Assembly (NCBI RefSeq): GCF_036250735.1
Contig: NZ_CP109430.1
Coordinates: 3,472,001-3,536,000, forward strand
Source: Streptosporangium sp. NBC_01495
Lineage (GTDB): Bacteria > Actinomycetota > Actinomycetes > Streptosporangiales > Streptosporangiaceae
Length of the DNA stretch: 64,000 nt
Reading direction: 5' to 3'
Shown here: one piece after another, positions 16,657 to 25,124 of the stretch
How positions within the stretch are numbered: the first letter of the stretch is position 1
Layout: each line of letters opens with the position of its first letter
Notes under the pieces: model-generated
What the model saw: only the letters and a program-made list of their open reading frames with translations
Database searches by the model: none
Told to the model about the DNA's origin: nothing
Translations under genes and position numbers: made by a program

Positions 16657-17373
16657 TCACAGGGGCTGGACGCGCACCCCGTCGGGTGAGGCGAGGACCA
16701 GGGTGTGGTCCGGCACGGCCAGCCAGCCGGGCCGGTCGTCCAGCGGCTCGCTCGCCACGAGCACGCCGTCGCGCGGGTGGCCGTCGAGGCGGAGGAAGAG
16801 CGTGTCGCCCCAGGCGGTCGCGGCGATCGACATCCCGTCGCAGGCGAGCAGGTTCAGGCGGGCGCGGGGATCCTTCAGTCCGGCGCGGGTGACGACCTCC
16901 GACAGGGCCTCGCCGAGCGGATCGCCCGCCCGCCGCCGGGCGAACACCGCGGCGGCGAGCCACGCGGAGTCGCAGGAGCTCTCCGCGTCGTCGGCGAGCT
17001 CCCTGACCGCCTCCCGCGCGACGCGGCCGTTGTGGCTGAGCAGCCACGTCCCGTCGGTGAAGGGCGCGGTCGCGGTCTCCTCGATCGGCATCCCGGCACT
17101 GGCCGACCGTACGGCGGCCAGCAGGCAGCCGGAGCGGGCCGTCCCCGCGAGGCCCGCCAGGTTGGCGTCCGTCCAGGCGGGGATCGTCCGGCGGTAGCGG
17201 ACCGGTTCCGCGCGGGCGGCGTCGTACCAGCCCATGCCGAAGCCGTCGGCGTTGATCGTGCCGTGGCGCTGCAGGCGCGGGGAGTGGGACTGCCGGAGCA
17301 GGCCGTGGATCGGCTCGTGGATCAGCGAGGAGAGGGTGCGGGGAGCGCCCAGCCAGGACGCGTGGCGGCACAT
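16657..17373 (-). CDS. egtC: Gamma-glutamyl-hercynylcysteine S-oxide hydrolase
   Basis: This 238-residue class II glutamine-amidotransferase-fold enzyme removes the gamma-glutamyl group from the sulfoxide made by EgtB. Cys2 (MCRHASWLG) is the N-terminal nucleophile once Met is cleaved. Other family landmarks are HEPIHGLLRQSHSP, NADGFGMGWYD and LSHNGRV. Its ATG directly follows the TAG of egtB, so translation is probably coupled. Confidence 0.95.
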   Translation of the reverse strand: MCRHASWLGAPRTLSSLIHEPIHGLLRQSHSPRLQRHGTINADGFGMGWYDAARAEPVRYRRTIPAWTDANLAGLAGTARSGCLLAAVRSASAGMPIEETATAPFTDGTWLLSHNGRVAREAVRELADDAESSCDSAWLAAAVFARRRAGDPLGEALSEVVTRAGLKDPRARLNLLACDGMSIAATAWGDTLFLRLDGHPRDGVLVASEPLDDRPGWLAVPDHTLVLASPDGVRVQPL

Positions 17374-18723
17374 CTACCCGCGCTCCGCGGGGCGTTCCGG
17401 GGAGCGCCGCGCGGAGTGTCCGGGGGAGTGCTCGGGGGAGGCCGAGCGGGCGCACCGGAAGCCGGAGAAGATCTGCCTGCGGGCCGGGCGGTCCCAGTTC
17501 CTGAACGTGGTGCGGACCACGGACGGGTCGGACGCCCAGGACCCGCCGCGCAGCACCCGGTACCGGGAGCCGAAGAACACCTCGCTGTACTCGCGGTAGG
17601 GGAAGCTGCGGAAGCCGGGGTGCGGCAGGAACCACGAACCGGTCCACTCCCACACGTCCCCGATCATCTGTTCGGCGCCGTAAGGGCCCGCCCCCGCGGG
17701 GAAGGCGCCGAGCGGCGCGGGCCGCGCCGCCCTGTGCCCGAGGTTCGCCATGCCGGGCCCCGGGGTGTCCTCACCCCAGGGATACGTGCGCGCCCGCCCG
17801 GCCTCGGCGTCCCAGCCGCAGGCCTTCTCCCACTCGGCCTCGGTGGGCAGCCGCCTTCCCGCCCACCGGGCGTAGGCGTCGGCCTCGTACCAGCACACGT
17901 GCTGTACGGGTTCGTCCATGGGCACGGGCTCGGTCCTGCCGAAACGGGTACGCCACCACGTGTCGCCGTCCCGGGTCCAGAACAGCGGGGCGGAGGCGCG
18001 GCTCCGCTGCAGCCAGCGCAGGCCGTCCGGGGCCCACCAGCGGGGGTCGTCGTAGCCGCCGTCCTCGATGAAGTCCGCGTAGGCGCGGTTGCCGACGGGC
18101 AGCCTGTCGATCCAGTAGCCGGGCAGGTCGAGCCGGTGGGCGGGGCGCTCGTTGTCGTAGGCCCACGGCTGGGTGTCGGTGCCCATCATGAAGGGGCCCG
18201 CGGGGACGAACACCTCGTCGGAGCCCGGCGGTCCGCCGGGCGGCAGGTCGCCGTCGCGGACCAGGCCAGGCCGCCCCGACAGCTGCAGGGTGGCGAGCAT
18301 CGTCTCGTCGTGCTGGTGCTCGTGCTGGATCACCAGGCCGAAGACGAAGCCGTACCGCCGCAGGGGGTCGGGGTCGTGCAGGTCGACCGTGTCCAGGACG
18401 TCCAGCACCCGGCCGCGCACGCCCTCGATGTAGTGGCGCGCCTCCACCGGTTCCAGGATGGGCAGGGACGGGCGGTCCGCGCGCGGGTGCTTGAACGCGT
18501 CGTACAGGTCGTCGATCTCCGGGCGGAGCGGGGTGATCCCGCCGACCTGCCGCAGCACCCACAGCTCCTCGTAGTTGCCCACGTGGGCCAGATCCCACAC
18601 CAGCGGTGACATCAGCGGCGAGTGCTGCCTGACCAGCAGGTCGTCCTCGGCGTCGGTGTAGGCCATGGAGCGGTTCCGCGCGGCGGTCAGCTCGGCGGCG
18701 ATCCGTTCCTTGAAGTCGCTCAT
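17374..18723 (-). CDS. egtB: Ergothioneine sulfoxide synthase
   Basis: This 449-residue non-heme iron enzyme joins hercynine to gamma-glutamylcysteine with oxygen. The N-terminal DinB-like domain carries the iron-binding histidines (WDLAHVGNYEELW; IQHEHQHDET, an HX3HXE pattern). The C-terminal formylglycine-enzyme-like domain has MMGTD, RLPTEAEWEKACG, GDVWEWTGSWF and RVLRGGSW. It is in the egt operon between egtA (99 bp upstream) and egtC (adjacent). A repetitive Ser/Pro/Arg/Glu tail of about 20 residues ends the protein. Confidence 0.96.
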   Translation of the reverse strand: MSDFKERIAAELTAARNRSMAYTDAEDDLLVRQHSPLMSPLVWDLAHVGNYEELWVLRQVGGITPLRPEIDDLYDAFKHPRADRPSLPILEPVEARHYIEGVRGRVLDVLDTVDLHDPDPLRRYGFVFGLVIQHEHQHDETMLATLQLSGRPGLVRDGDLPPGGPPGSDEVFVPAGPFMMGTDTQPWAYDNERPAHRLDLPGYWIDRLPVGNRAYADFIEDGGYDDPRWWAPDGLRWLQRSRASAPLFWTRDGDTWWRTRFGRTEPVPMDEPVQHVCWYEADAYARWAGRRLPTEAEWEKACGWDAEAGRARTYPWGEDTPGPGMANLGHRAARPAPLGAFPAGAGPYGAEQMIGDVWEWTGSWFLPHPGFRSFPYREYSEVFFGSRYRVLRGGSWASDPSVVRTTFRNWDRPARRQIFSGFRCARSASPEHSPGHSARRSPERPAERG

Positions 18724-18822
18724 CAGATACCTCCAGCGTGGAGACCCCGGCTCTTCCGACCCGAGCTCCCGATCCGGTCTCGAACCGGTCCTGGACCCTT
18801 CCGGGCCGGTTACGGGAAGAAC

Positions 18823-20067
18823 TCAGATCCGTCCTTCCTCGGCCAGCCAGTCCGGCAGGCGCCCTTCCGGTCCTCTCACCAGATCCAGCAGGTCGGCGGC
18901 CGGGGTCCGGCCGCGTGTCACGTGGCGGTCGGCGAACGCGGCCACCTCGCAGACCAGGGCCGGGGTCGCCCCCAGCCGGGGCAGCGCCGCGAGGGCGGCA
19001 CGGAAACAGGCGTCGGCGGCCCTCCGCAGCCGGGGATCCGCCAGGCCGTGGCGCGCCGCCCGCGACCACATCCCCGCGCACGGCCCGGCCGCGGCCAGCG
19101 CCGCGTCGGCCGCGCGGTCGTCGGTCACCAGGGCGTGGGTCACCGCCGCGCACACCGGCCAGCGCGCCGGGTGCTGGGCGTCGAGATAGCGGATCTCCAG
19201 CCAGCCGCGCGGCCGTACGGGCGGGAAGAGCGTCGTGGCGTGGTAGCTCAGGTCCGCCAGGGTCGGCGGGTGTTCCGGCCGGGCCAGCCGGTCGCGGAAG
19301 GTCGAGCCGTCGAGGACCGGACGGTAGGACTCCGCGCCGTCCCCGTTCCCGGTGGTGTCGCGCGTGGCCATGAGACGGGCGTCGAGCAGGTACTCCGCCC
19401 ACGCGGCACCGGGGTCGCCGCCCGCCGGGACGGCGGCCGTCCGCGTGCGGTCCAGCCGCTCCCACACCGCCTGGCGCCCCGACATCCACCCGCACGGCCG
19501 GCCCTCGCTGAGCGGCGAGTTCGCGAAGGCGGCCACGAGGACGGGCCCCAGCAGGTGGGCGCGTTCCCATCGCGTCGCGGGCCTGTCGCCCAGGTCCAGG
19601 TTGACCTGGATCGACGCCGTCGAGCACATCATCAGCGACCCGTACGGCGTGCCGAGGAACCGGGCCATCACCTCGTACCTGGGCAGGCGCAGCTGCCGCC
19701 TGGCCGGCCGCAGCGGGTCGAGGCCCACCCCGCCCAGCGCCAGGCCGGCGTCCCGCAGTGCCCGGCGCACCGCGTTCACGTCGGCGGAGAGAAGGGCGAT
19801 CGCGCCCGGCAGCGAGCCGGGCGGCCCCGAGAGTTCCAGCTGGCCCCCCGGTTCGAAGGTCACCAGGCTCCCGCCGGGCAGTGCAGGCAGGGCGTCGGCG
19901 ATCCTGGCCAGCGGGACCTGGCGGGCGGGGTCCATGCGGTCGAAGACCAGGAACTCCAGTTCGATCCCCACCCGGTCTCCGGGGGAGCCGAGGAAGCAGC
20001 GTCGCGCGAAGGTCTCCACATCCGAGGCGTTCCGGATCAGTGTGTCCTCGGTCGCCAGACCGGTCAT
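18823..20067 (-). CDS. egtA: Glutamate-cysteine ligase for ergothioneine
   Basis: This 414-residue protein belongs to the GCS2-like ligases that make gamma-glutamylcysteine for EgtB. It has GIELEFLVFDR (Mg-ATP site), TFEPGGQLELSGPP, MMCSTASIQVNLDLG (substrate loop) and PRGWLEIRYLDAQ. Of two overlapping starts, ATG 20067 has AAAGGGG at a proper distance, whereas ATG 20073 abuts it. It leads the egtABCD operon. A perfect 10-bp palindrome at 20085-20094 lies just upstream. Confidence 0.94.
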   Translation of the reverse strand: MTGLATEDTLIRNASDVETFARRCFLGSPGDRVGIELEFLVFDRMDPARQVPLARIADALPALPGGSLVTFEPGGQLELSGPPGSLPGAIALLSADVNAVRRALRDAGLALGGVGLDPLRPARRQLRLPRYEVMARFLGTPYGSLMMCSTASIQVNLDLGDRPATRWERAHLLGPVLVAAFANSPLSEGRPCGWMSGRQAVWERLDRTRTAAVPAGGDPGAAWAEYLLDARLMATRDTTGNGDGAESYRPVLDGSTFRDRLARPEHPPTLADLSYHATTLFPPVRPRGWLEIRYLDAQHPARWPVCAAVTHALVTDDRAADAALAAAGPCAGMWSRAARHGLADPRLRRAADACFRAALAALPRLGATPALVCEVAAFADRHVTRGRTPAADLLDLVRGPEGRLPDWLAEEGRI

Positions 20068-20084
20068 CCCCATCCCCTTTCGCC

Positions 20085-20094
20085 TGATATATCA
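20085..20094. promoter_or_regulatory. Palindrome before the egt operon
   Basis: TGATATATCA, flanked by CT and AG, lies 18 bp upstream of the egtA ATG in an AT-rich island within otherwise GC-rich DNA. It could be a repressor site or part of the promoter. Confidence 0.35.
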
Positions 20095-20199
20095 AGGTAT
20101 GTATGGATTTATAGAGCCGGGAGGCGCTCAGGCGTTACAGAGGGCGCGGGGGACGGCGGGGCGTCCCCGCGACGGGGAGGCGGTGGGGTCTTCGGCGGC

Positions 20200-20526
20200 T
20201 CAGGTGCGCCGCCGGTCGCGGAAGGCGGCCAGCAGCCGGTCGCGCGTGCTCTCCGGCAGGCCTCCCGGCCGCGCCGGGCCGGGGGTGGCGCCGGTGGTCT
20301 CGGTGCTTTCGGCGGCCTGGGGGGTCTCGGCGGTCTCGGCGGTCCGGAGGCGGCCGAGGGCCTCGACGGTGGCGCGGAGCTGGCCGAGATAGCGCTCGCA
20401 GCCCTCGCAGCCGCCCAGGTGCTCCTCGAACCGGTACCGGGTGGGCTCGTCGAGCGCGCCCTCCAGGAAGGCGGTGACGAGTTCCACCGCCTCCTCGCAG
20501 CTGAACCGCTTCACAATCCTGACCAC
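20200..20526 (-). CDS. Anti-sigma factor with zinc-finger (zf-HC2-like) domain
   Basis: This 108-residue cytoplasmic protein has the ZAS signature HxxxCxxC (HLGGCEGC, about residues 35-42) with an upstream Cys (FSCEEA), which in the family binds zinc and clamps the cognate ECF sigma factor. The C-terminal half is Thr/Ala/Glu/Pro-rich and disordered, with no transmembrane helix, so it is a soluble type that could respond to redox. It starts 39 bp after the sigma gene and is presumably co-transcribed and antagonistic. Confidence 0.88.
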   Translation of the reverse strand: MVRIVKRFSCEEAVELVTAFLEGALDEPTRYRFEEHLGGCEGCERYLGQLRATVEALGRLRTAETAETPQAAESTETTGATPGPARPGGLPESTRDRLLAAFRDRRRT

Positions 20527-20565
20527 CTCACCGTCCCGACAACCGGACCTGTCGCGCCGTCCGCG

Positions 20566-21216
20566 CTACGCCGGCCGTCTCGCCGTCTCGAAGTAATCCT
20601 CCAGGCGCCCGCGCACCGCGGTGCGGGCGCGGTGCAGCAGGACGCGCTGGTTGGCGGCGGAGATCGCCAGGATCTCGCAGACCTCCTCGGAGGTGCATCC
20701 CTCGACGTCGCGGAGCGTGATCACGATGCGCTGCCTGATCGGCAGCTCGGCCAGGGCGGCGGCGATCCGGCCGCGTACCTCGGCGGCGAGCACCTCGCTC
20801 TCCGGGGTCGGCCAGGCGGCGGGAAAATCCTTCCAGTGTCCTGGAAAGGGGTCGTCCGCCCCCTGGAAACACGAGCGGTCGACGGTCTGCCTCTCCGGCT
20901 CGAAGGCGCTGCTCCAGGGCACCGTGCGGTTCTCGCGCACGCCTCGCCTCCTGGCCGTGTTGACCAGGATCCGGTAGACCCAGGTCTTGACCGACGAGCG
21001 GCCCTCGAAGCCCTCGATGCCCCGGATCACCGCCAGCCAGGTGTCCTGCACGACCTCCTCCGCCGAGTCGTTGGTGGACACGTGCGCGCGGGCCAGCCAC
21101 AGCATCCCTCGCGACCAGGTGTCCAGCAGCGCCGTGAACATCGCCTCGTCTCCGGCGCGCAGGGCCGCGACGACGACATCGTCCGAGGGCAACGTGCCGT
21201 CTGTGAAGGACTCCAC
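20566..21216 (-). CDS. ECF RNA polymerase sigma factor
   Basis: From GTG 21216 (preceded by GGAGGAGG) this is 216 residues. Region 2 is seen in FTALLDTWSRGMLWLARAHV and EEVVQDTWLAVIRGIEGFEG, and region 4 in LAELPIRQRIVITLRDVEGC and EICEILAISAANQRVLLHRAR-like helices. It recruits RNA polymerase to stress promoters. It partners with the zinc-type anti-sigma factor just downstream. An in-frame ATG at 21240 gives a slightly longer protein; further upstream codons are not protein-like. Confidence 0.92.
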   Translation of the reverse strand: MESFTDGTLPSDDVVVAALRAGDEAMFTALLDTWSRGMLWLARAHVSTNDSAEEVVQDTWLAVIRGIEGFEGRSSVKTWVYRILVNTARRRGVRENRTVPWSSAFEPERQTVDRSCFQGADDPFPGHWKDFPAAWPTPESEVLAAEVRGRIAAALAELPIRQRIVITLRDVEGCTSEEVCEILAISAANQRVLLHRARTAVRGRLEDYFETARRPA

Positions 21217-21442
21217 GCTCGCCTCCTCCCGGTGGGGCATCTGGAAGACCCGCGACGCGCGCGGTCGACGCGCGGCGCTCGCGGGTCGTCGTGGCGAAGC
21301 GGCGCTCCGTCCGGCATCCCGGTCGTCGTGGCACCCTTTCGGTCGAGGGTGCCGCCGGGGGAAATGGTGGCTCTGGGAGGAAATTCCCGCTCTGACCTGG
21401 TTCGACACCTTTTCGGGACGAGGCGAGCTCGCCGTAGGCCGG

Positions 21443-23296
21443 TCAGCCGGTCCCGAAGGGGTGACCGCCGGGGAGGAGCGCCAGGACGCCTTCCAGGCCG
21501 GGCGGCTCCGGCCAGTCCGCGGGCCCTCCGCCGCCGGGGAGCCCGGATCCGGGATGATCGGAACCGGAGAGGCCGAGGACCGCGCAGGCCAGCCAGTACT
21601 CGCCCGGCTCGTGCTCGCCGCGCAGCGTGGGGATGACCGTACGCGGGACGACGACGTTCGTTCCCGGCAGGGGACGGACCAGTTCCCCGGTCCTTCCCGC
21701 TCCGGGCGTCCCGCCGAGGTCCTCGATCACGCACAGCCCGGCCGGGGAGTCGAGACGGGCGTGGCCGGGCCCCTCGGCGACGCGGTGCGCGACGGGGTCG
21801 CGGTCGACCGCGAACGCCCCCTCGGCCGAGAGCAGCCCACGCCCCGACCGTACGCGGTGCACCCGCACGTGCCACGGGGAACGGGCGAGCAGCCAGGTGT
21901 CGATCTCCACGTCCGGCCACGGCGTCCACCGGGCGTGCAGCAGGCCGTCGCGCGCCGAGAAGTCCCCGGGCACCTCGCAGGGCCGCCAGTGCGCCCCGTC
22001 GTCACTCAGGGCCAGGGTGCTGTCGAAGGCGCCCTGCTCCAGCCCCCACGAGCCGGCGGGCACGCTGAACCCGAAGGACGTCGAGTAGGCGAACTTGGCG
22101 TACTTCGCCGCGCCGTGCCGCACCCACGTGTGGTGCTGCCCCGCGCTCAGCATGACGACCTGCCGTCCCTCCTCGCACCGCATCAGCGCGACACCGGCCT
22201 GCGGCTGGACGCTGGTCTCGGGGAGCTCCCGCGCGGGTTCCTCGCCCGCCGCCCAGAAGGGGTGGCCGGCGGCGAGGGCCAGCGGCAGGAACGCCTTCAG
22301 CGCCCAGTACGGGGAGCCGGGGGCGTTGTACTGCTCGGCGAGGGCGGGCTGGGCGTAGCCGTACCCCAGGGTCAGCAGGCCCGAGGAGTCACGGATCGGC
22401 CGCCGCAGCCACCAGCGCAGATGCCGCATCAGGTGGCCCCGCACCTCCCCCCACGGCAGGGCCTCGACCCCGGCGAAGGCCAGGGCGCCCCAGAAGGCCC
22501 CCTGCGCGAAGCGGTAGGTCATGCTCCGGCCGAAGGGCACGGCGGCCCCGTCAGAGGTGAACCAGTGCTGGAAGTCGAGCGCGAACGCCGCCGCCCGCTC
22601 GCGCAGGCGCTCCGCCCGGCCCGGGTCGCGGTCGCCGGCCAGGGCGGCGTAGATCAGGCCGTAGAAGTGCATCGCGAAGGGGACGTAGTAGTCGCGCTGC
22701 GCGGTGGGGCCGTCGCCGTACCAGCCGCCGCCCAGGGCGAAGGACTCCAGGCGCTCCAGCCGGGCGAGGTTGGGCGCGGGGTCGAAGCGCACCCCGACCC
22801 GGTCCAGCCCGAGCCCCACCAGCACCGGGAAGAACCGCCAGTTGTTGTCGACGGTCTCGCGGGTCATGGAGTGGAGCAGCCAGGCCGCGAGATTGTCCCG
22901 CTCCGCGCCGCTCAGCGGGTCCCACACGGCCTCGGGGGCGAGGGCGAGCGCCAGGCCGATCGCGGCGGTCTCCACCAGCCGCTGGTCGACGTCGGTCGCC
23001 GCCCCCCAGAACTCCCCGTGCCCGGGGTCGGTCCCGGAGGCCAGACCCCGCCGCCACAGCTCCCAGTGCCCGAAGGATCCCCCTCCGGCCGCCAGCGGCG
23101 CCAGCCCCCACAGGGGGCGGGCGAACGCCTCCAGCTCGGCGGCCTCGTCGCCATAGTGGGCCGCGTTGGCCCCGAGCCGCAGGCGCGCCCGCCCGGGGCT
23201 GAAGCGGGGTACCAGCGGCTCGGTCAGCTCGGTCACGAGCCGGCGCATGTCCTCGCGGTCGCGCGGCGCCCCGCCCCCGGCCGGCGGAGGGATCAA
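21443..23296 (-). CDS. DUF2264 protein, likely carbohydrate-active
   Basis: This protein of about 617 residues has the N-terminal all-helical toroid typical of DUF2264 (FARPLWGLAPLAAGGGS, DNNWRFFPVLVGLGLDRVGV, YYVPFAMHFYGLIYAALAGD) and a C-terminal beta region. The fold resembles polysaccharide lyases and glycoside hydrolases, but activity is not established. It has no signal peptide, so it would act on imported sugars. The TTG at 23296 overlaps the stop of the upstream permease (TTGA), so coupled translation is likely; ATG 23248 is an alternative. It closes the sugar import operon. Confidence 0.8.
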   Translation of the reverse strand: MIPPPAGGGAPRDREDMRRLVTELTEPLVPRFSPGRARLRLGANAAHYGDEAAELEAFARPLWGLAPLAAGGGSFGHWELWRRGLASGTDPGHGEFWGAATDVDQRLVETAAIGLALALAPEAVWDPLSGAERDNLAAWLLHSMTRETVDNNWRFFPVLVGLGLDRVGVRFDPAPNLARLERLESFALGGGWYGDGPTAQRDYYVPFAMHFYGLIYAALAGDRDPGRAERLRERAAAFALDFQHWFTSDGAAVPFGRSMTYRFAQGAFWGALAFAGVEALPWGEVRGHLMRHLRWWLRRPIRDSSGLLTLGYGYAQPALAEQYNAPGSPYWALKAFLPLALAAGHPFWAAGEEPARELPETSVQPQAGVALMRCEEGRQVVMLSAGQHHTWVRHGAAKYAKFAYSTSFGFSVPAGSWGLEQGAFDSTLALSDDGAHWRPCEVPGDFSARDGLLHARWTPWPDVEIDTWLLARSPWHVRVHRVRSGRGLLSAEGAFAVDRDPVAHRVAEGPGHARLDSPAGLCVIEDLGGTPGAGRTGELVRPLPGTNVVVPRTVIPTLRGEHEPGEYWLACAVLGLSGSDHPGSGLPGGGGPADWPEPPGLEGVLALLPGGHPFGTG

Positions 23297-24141
23297 CTCT
23301 TGAGCCCGGTGAACGCGATCCCCTGCATGATGCGGCGCTGGAAGATCAGCAGGACCACGATGACCGGGATGACCGCCAGGGCGGCGCCCGCCATGATGTA
23401 GTACGCCCGCCCGGACTCGCTGCTGGCCAGCTGCTGCAGGGCCAGCGGCAGCGTGTAGAGCTCGGGGTCGTTGAGCACCACCAGCGGCCAGACCAGGTCG
23501 TTCCAGTGGAAGATGAAGCTGGTGATCGTCACGACCGCCAGCACCGGCTTCGACAGCGGGATGATGATGCGCCAGAAGATCTGCATCCGTCCCGCGCCGT
23601 CGATCCGCGCCGCCTCCTCCAGCTCGGAGGGCAGCGACATGAAGAACTGGCGCAGCAGGAAGATGTCCAGCACCGAGGCCACGTTGGGCAGGATCAGGCC
23701 CCACCCGGAGTCGAACATGCCGAGCGCCTGGGTGACGTGGATGCGCGGCACCAGCAGCGTGATCGTGGGGACCATCATGCCCGCGAGCAGGACGACGAAC
23801 AGCTTGTCCCTGCCGGGGAAGGGGATCCTGGCGAAGGCGTAGGCGGCCAGCGCGTCCACGAGGAGCTTGGCGGGCACCAGGATCAGGCAGACCCAGACGC
23901 TGTTGACGAACGCCTGGCCCAGCCCGCTGACCTGCAGGACGTGCTCGTAGTTCTCCAGGGTGGGGGAGAACTCGCCGGTCTTGCGGTCGAGCGGCAGCAG
24001 GCTGGGCACCTTGGTGTAGACGTCCGAGCCGTGCTTGAACGAGGTCGCCAGCATCCACAGGAACGGGACGACCGACACCAGGGCCAGCAGCACCAGCGCG
24101 ATGTAGATGGGCGCGAGCCGTACTTTCCTCGCGGCCTTCAC
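23293..24141 (-). CDS. Carbohydrate ABC transporter permease, MalG-like
   Basis: This 282-residue inner-membrane protein has six predicted helices and the EAA loop ELEEAARIDGAGRMQIFWRII that contacts the ATPase. The start GTG 24141 overlaps the TGA of the partner permease and has AGGAGG 5 nt upstream. With the next permease and the lipoprotein it forms a sugar importer. No ATPase gene is in the operon; such importers often share an MsiK-type ATPase encoded elsewhere. Confidence 0.93.
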   Translation of the reverse strand: MKAARKVRLAPIYIALVLLALVSVVPFLWMLATSFKHGSDVYTKVPSLLPLDRKTGEFSPTLENYEHVLQVSGLGQAFVNSVWVCLILVPAKLLVDALAAYAFARIPFPGRDKLFVVLLAGMMVPTITLLVPRIHVTQALGMFDSGWGLILPNVASVLDIFLLRQFFMSLPSELEEAARIDGAGRMQIFWRIIIPLSKPVLAVVTITSFIFHWNDLVWPLVVLNDPELYTLPLALQQLASSESGRAYYIMAGAALAVIPVIVVLLIFQRRIMQGIAFTGLKS

Positions 24142-25106
24142 GACGCCTCCTGCTTGACGAACTTGAACTGCAGCGCAGTAATGATCATGATGAAGACGAA
24201 CAGGATGAACGACATCGCGCAGGCCGCGCCCATCGCGTCGTAGCGGAACGCGAACAGGTACAGGTGCAGGACGTAGGTCAGGCCCGACTGCTCGGGACCA
24301 CCGGTGACGCTCCTGCCGCCGCCGCCAGAGAAGATCACGTACACCAGGCCGAAGACCTGGAGCGCCGCGATCACCCCGGTGACCAGCAGGTAGAAGGTGG
24401 TGGGCCGCAGCATCGGCACCACGATCTTCCGGAACCGCTGGACGGGCCCCGCGCCGTCGATGATCGCCGCCTCGCGGATCGAGTCGGGGATGCCCTTCAA
24501 CCCGGCGAGATAGATGATCATCGAGATGCCGCACTGCCAGGCGGCGATGAACGACAGCGCCGGGATGACCAGGTCGGGGGTGTTGAGCCAGTTCTGCGGC
24601 GGGATGCCGACCAGCCCGATCATGGTGTTGACCAGGCCGTACTGCGGGTCGTAGAGCCACCGCCAGATGGCGCCCACGGCCGCCTCCGCGGTCACGACCG
24701 GCAGGAACAGCAGCAGCCGGAACGTGTTGGAACCCCGGCGGATCGCGTTGATCAGCAGCGCCTGGACGAGCGCGGTGCCCAGCGTCAGCGGTACGGCGAT
24801 CAGCGTGTACTGCAGGGTGACCTGGATCGACTTCCAGAAGTGCGGATACTTCACGTCGTCGAACAGCAGGTCGGTGTAGTTGGACAGGCCCACCCAGTTC
24901 GGCGCCGTCCGGAGGTTCCAGTCGGTGAAGCTGTAGTAGAGGGCGGCCAGTGCGGGGTAGAGCAGGAAGATGACGAAGTAGATCACCGCGGGGGCGATCA
25001 GGAGCCACCCGATGACGTGGTCGCGTCGCCCGAAACCCGGGCGACGGCGTCGCCGCCCGGGAGGAGGCGTCACGGCGGGCTTGTCAGCCAGCACCGGAGA
25101 TGCCAC
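24138..25106 (-). CDS. Carbohydrate ABC transporter permease, MalF-like
   Basis: This 322-residue protein has a basic cytoplasmic start (GRRRRRPGFGRRD), six predicted membrane helices and the EAA loop SIREAAIIDGAGPVQRFRKI. It pairs with the MalG-like permease overlapping its stop. The gene lies 18 bp after the binding-protein gene, in the order usual for CUT1 importers. Confidence 0.93.
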   Translation of the reverse strand: MASPVLADKPAVTPPPGRRRRRPGFGRRDHVIGWLLIAPAVIYFVIFLLYPALAALYYSFTDWNLRTAPNWVGLSNYTDLLFDDVKYPHFWKSIQVTLQYTLIAVPLTLGTALVQALLINAIRRGSNTFRLLLFLPVVTAEAAVGAIWRWLYDPQYGLVNTMIGLVGIPPQNWLNTPDLVIPALSFIAAWQCGISMIIYLAGLKGIPDSIREAAIIDGAGPVQRFRKIVVPMLRPTTFYLLVTGVIAALQVFGLVYVIFSGGGGRSVTGGPEQSGLTYVLHLYLFAFRYDAMGAACAMSFILFVFIMIITALQFKFVKQEAS

Positions 25107-25124
25107 GTTTGCCTCGCTTTCGCG

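Noticed and set aside
18622..21636. 1004-codon open frame on the plus strand across egtA and the sigma genes
   Set aside because: It is antisense to well-supported genes, has Arg/Gly/Pro-rich composition and no domain. Long shadow frames are expected at 70 percent GC. The same applies to 20987-23401, 24264-26549, 30917-32230 and 58928-60766.
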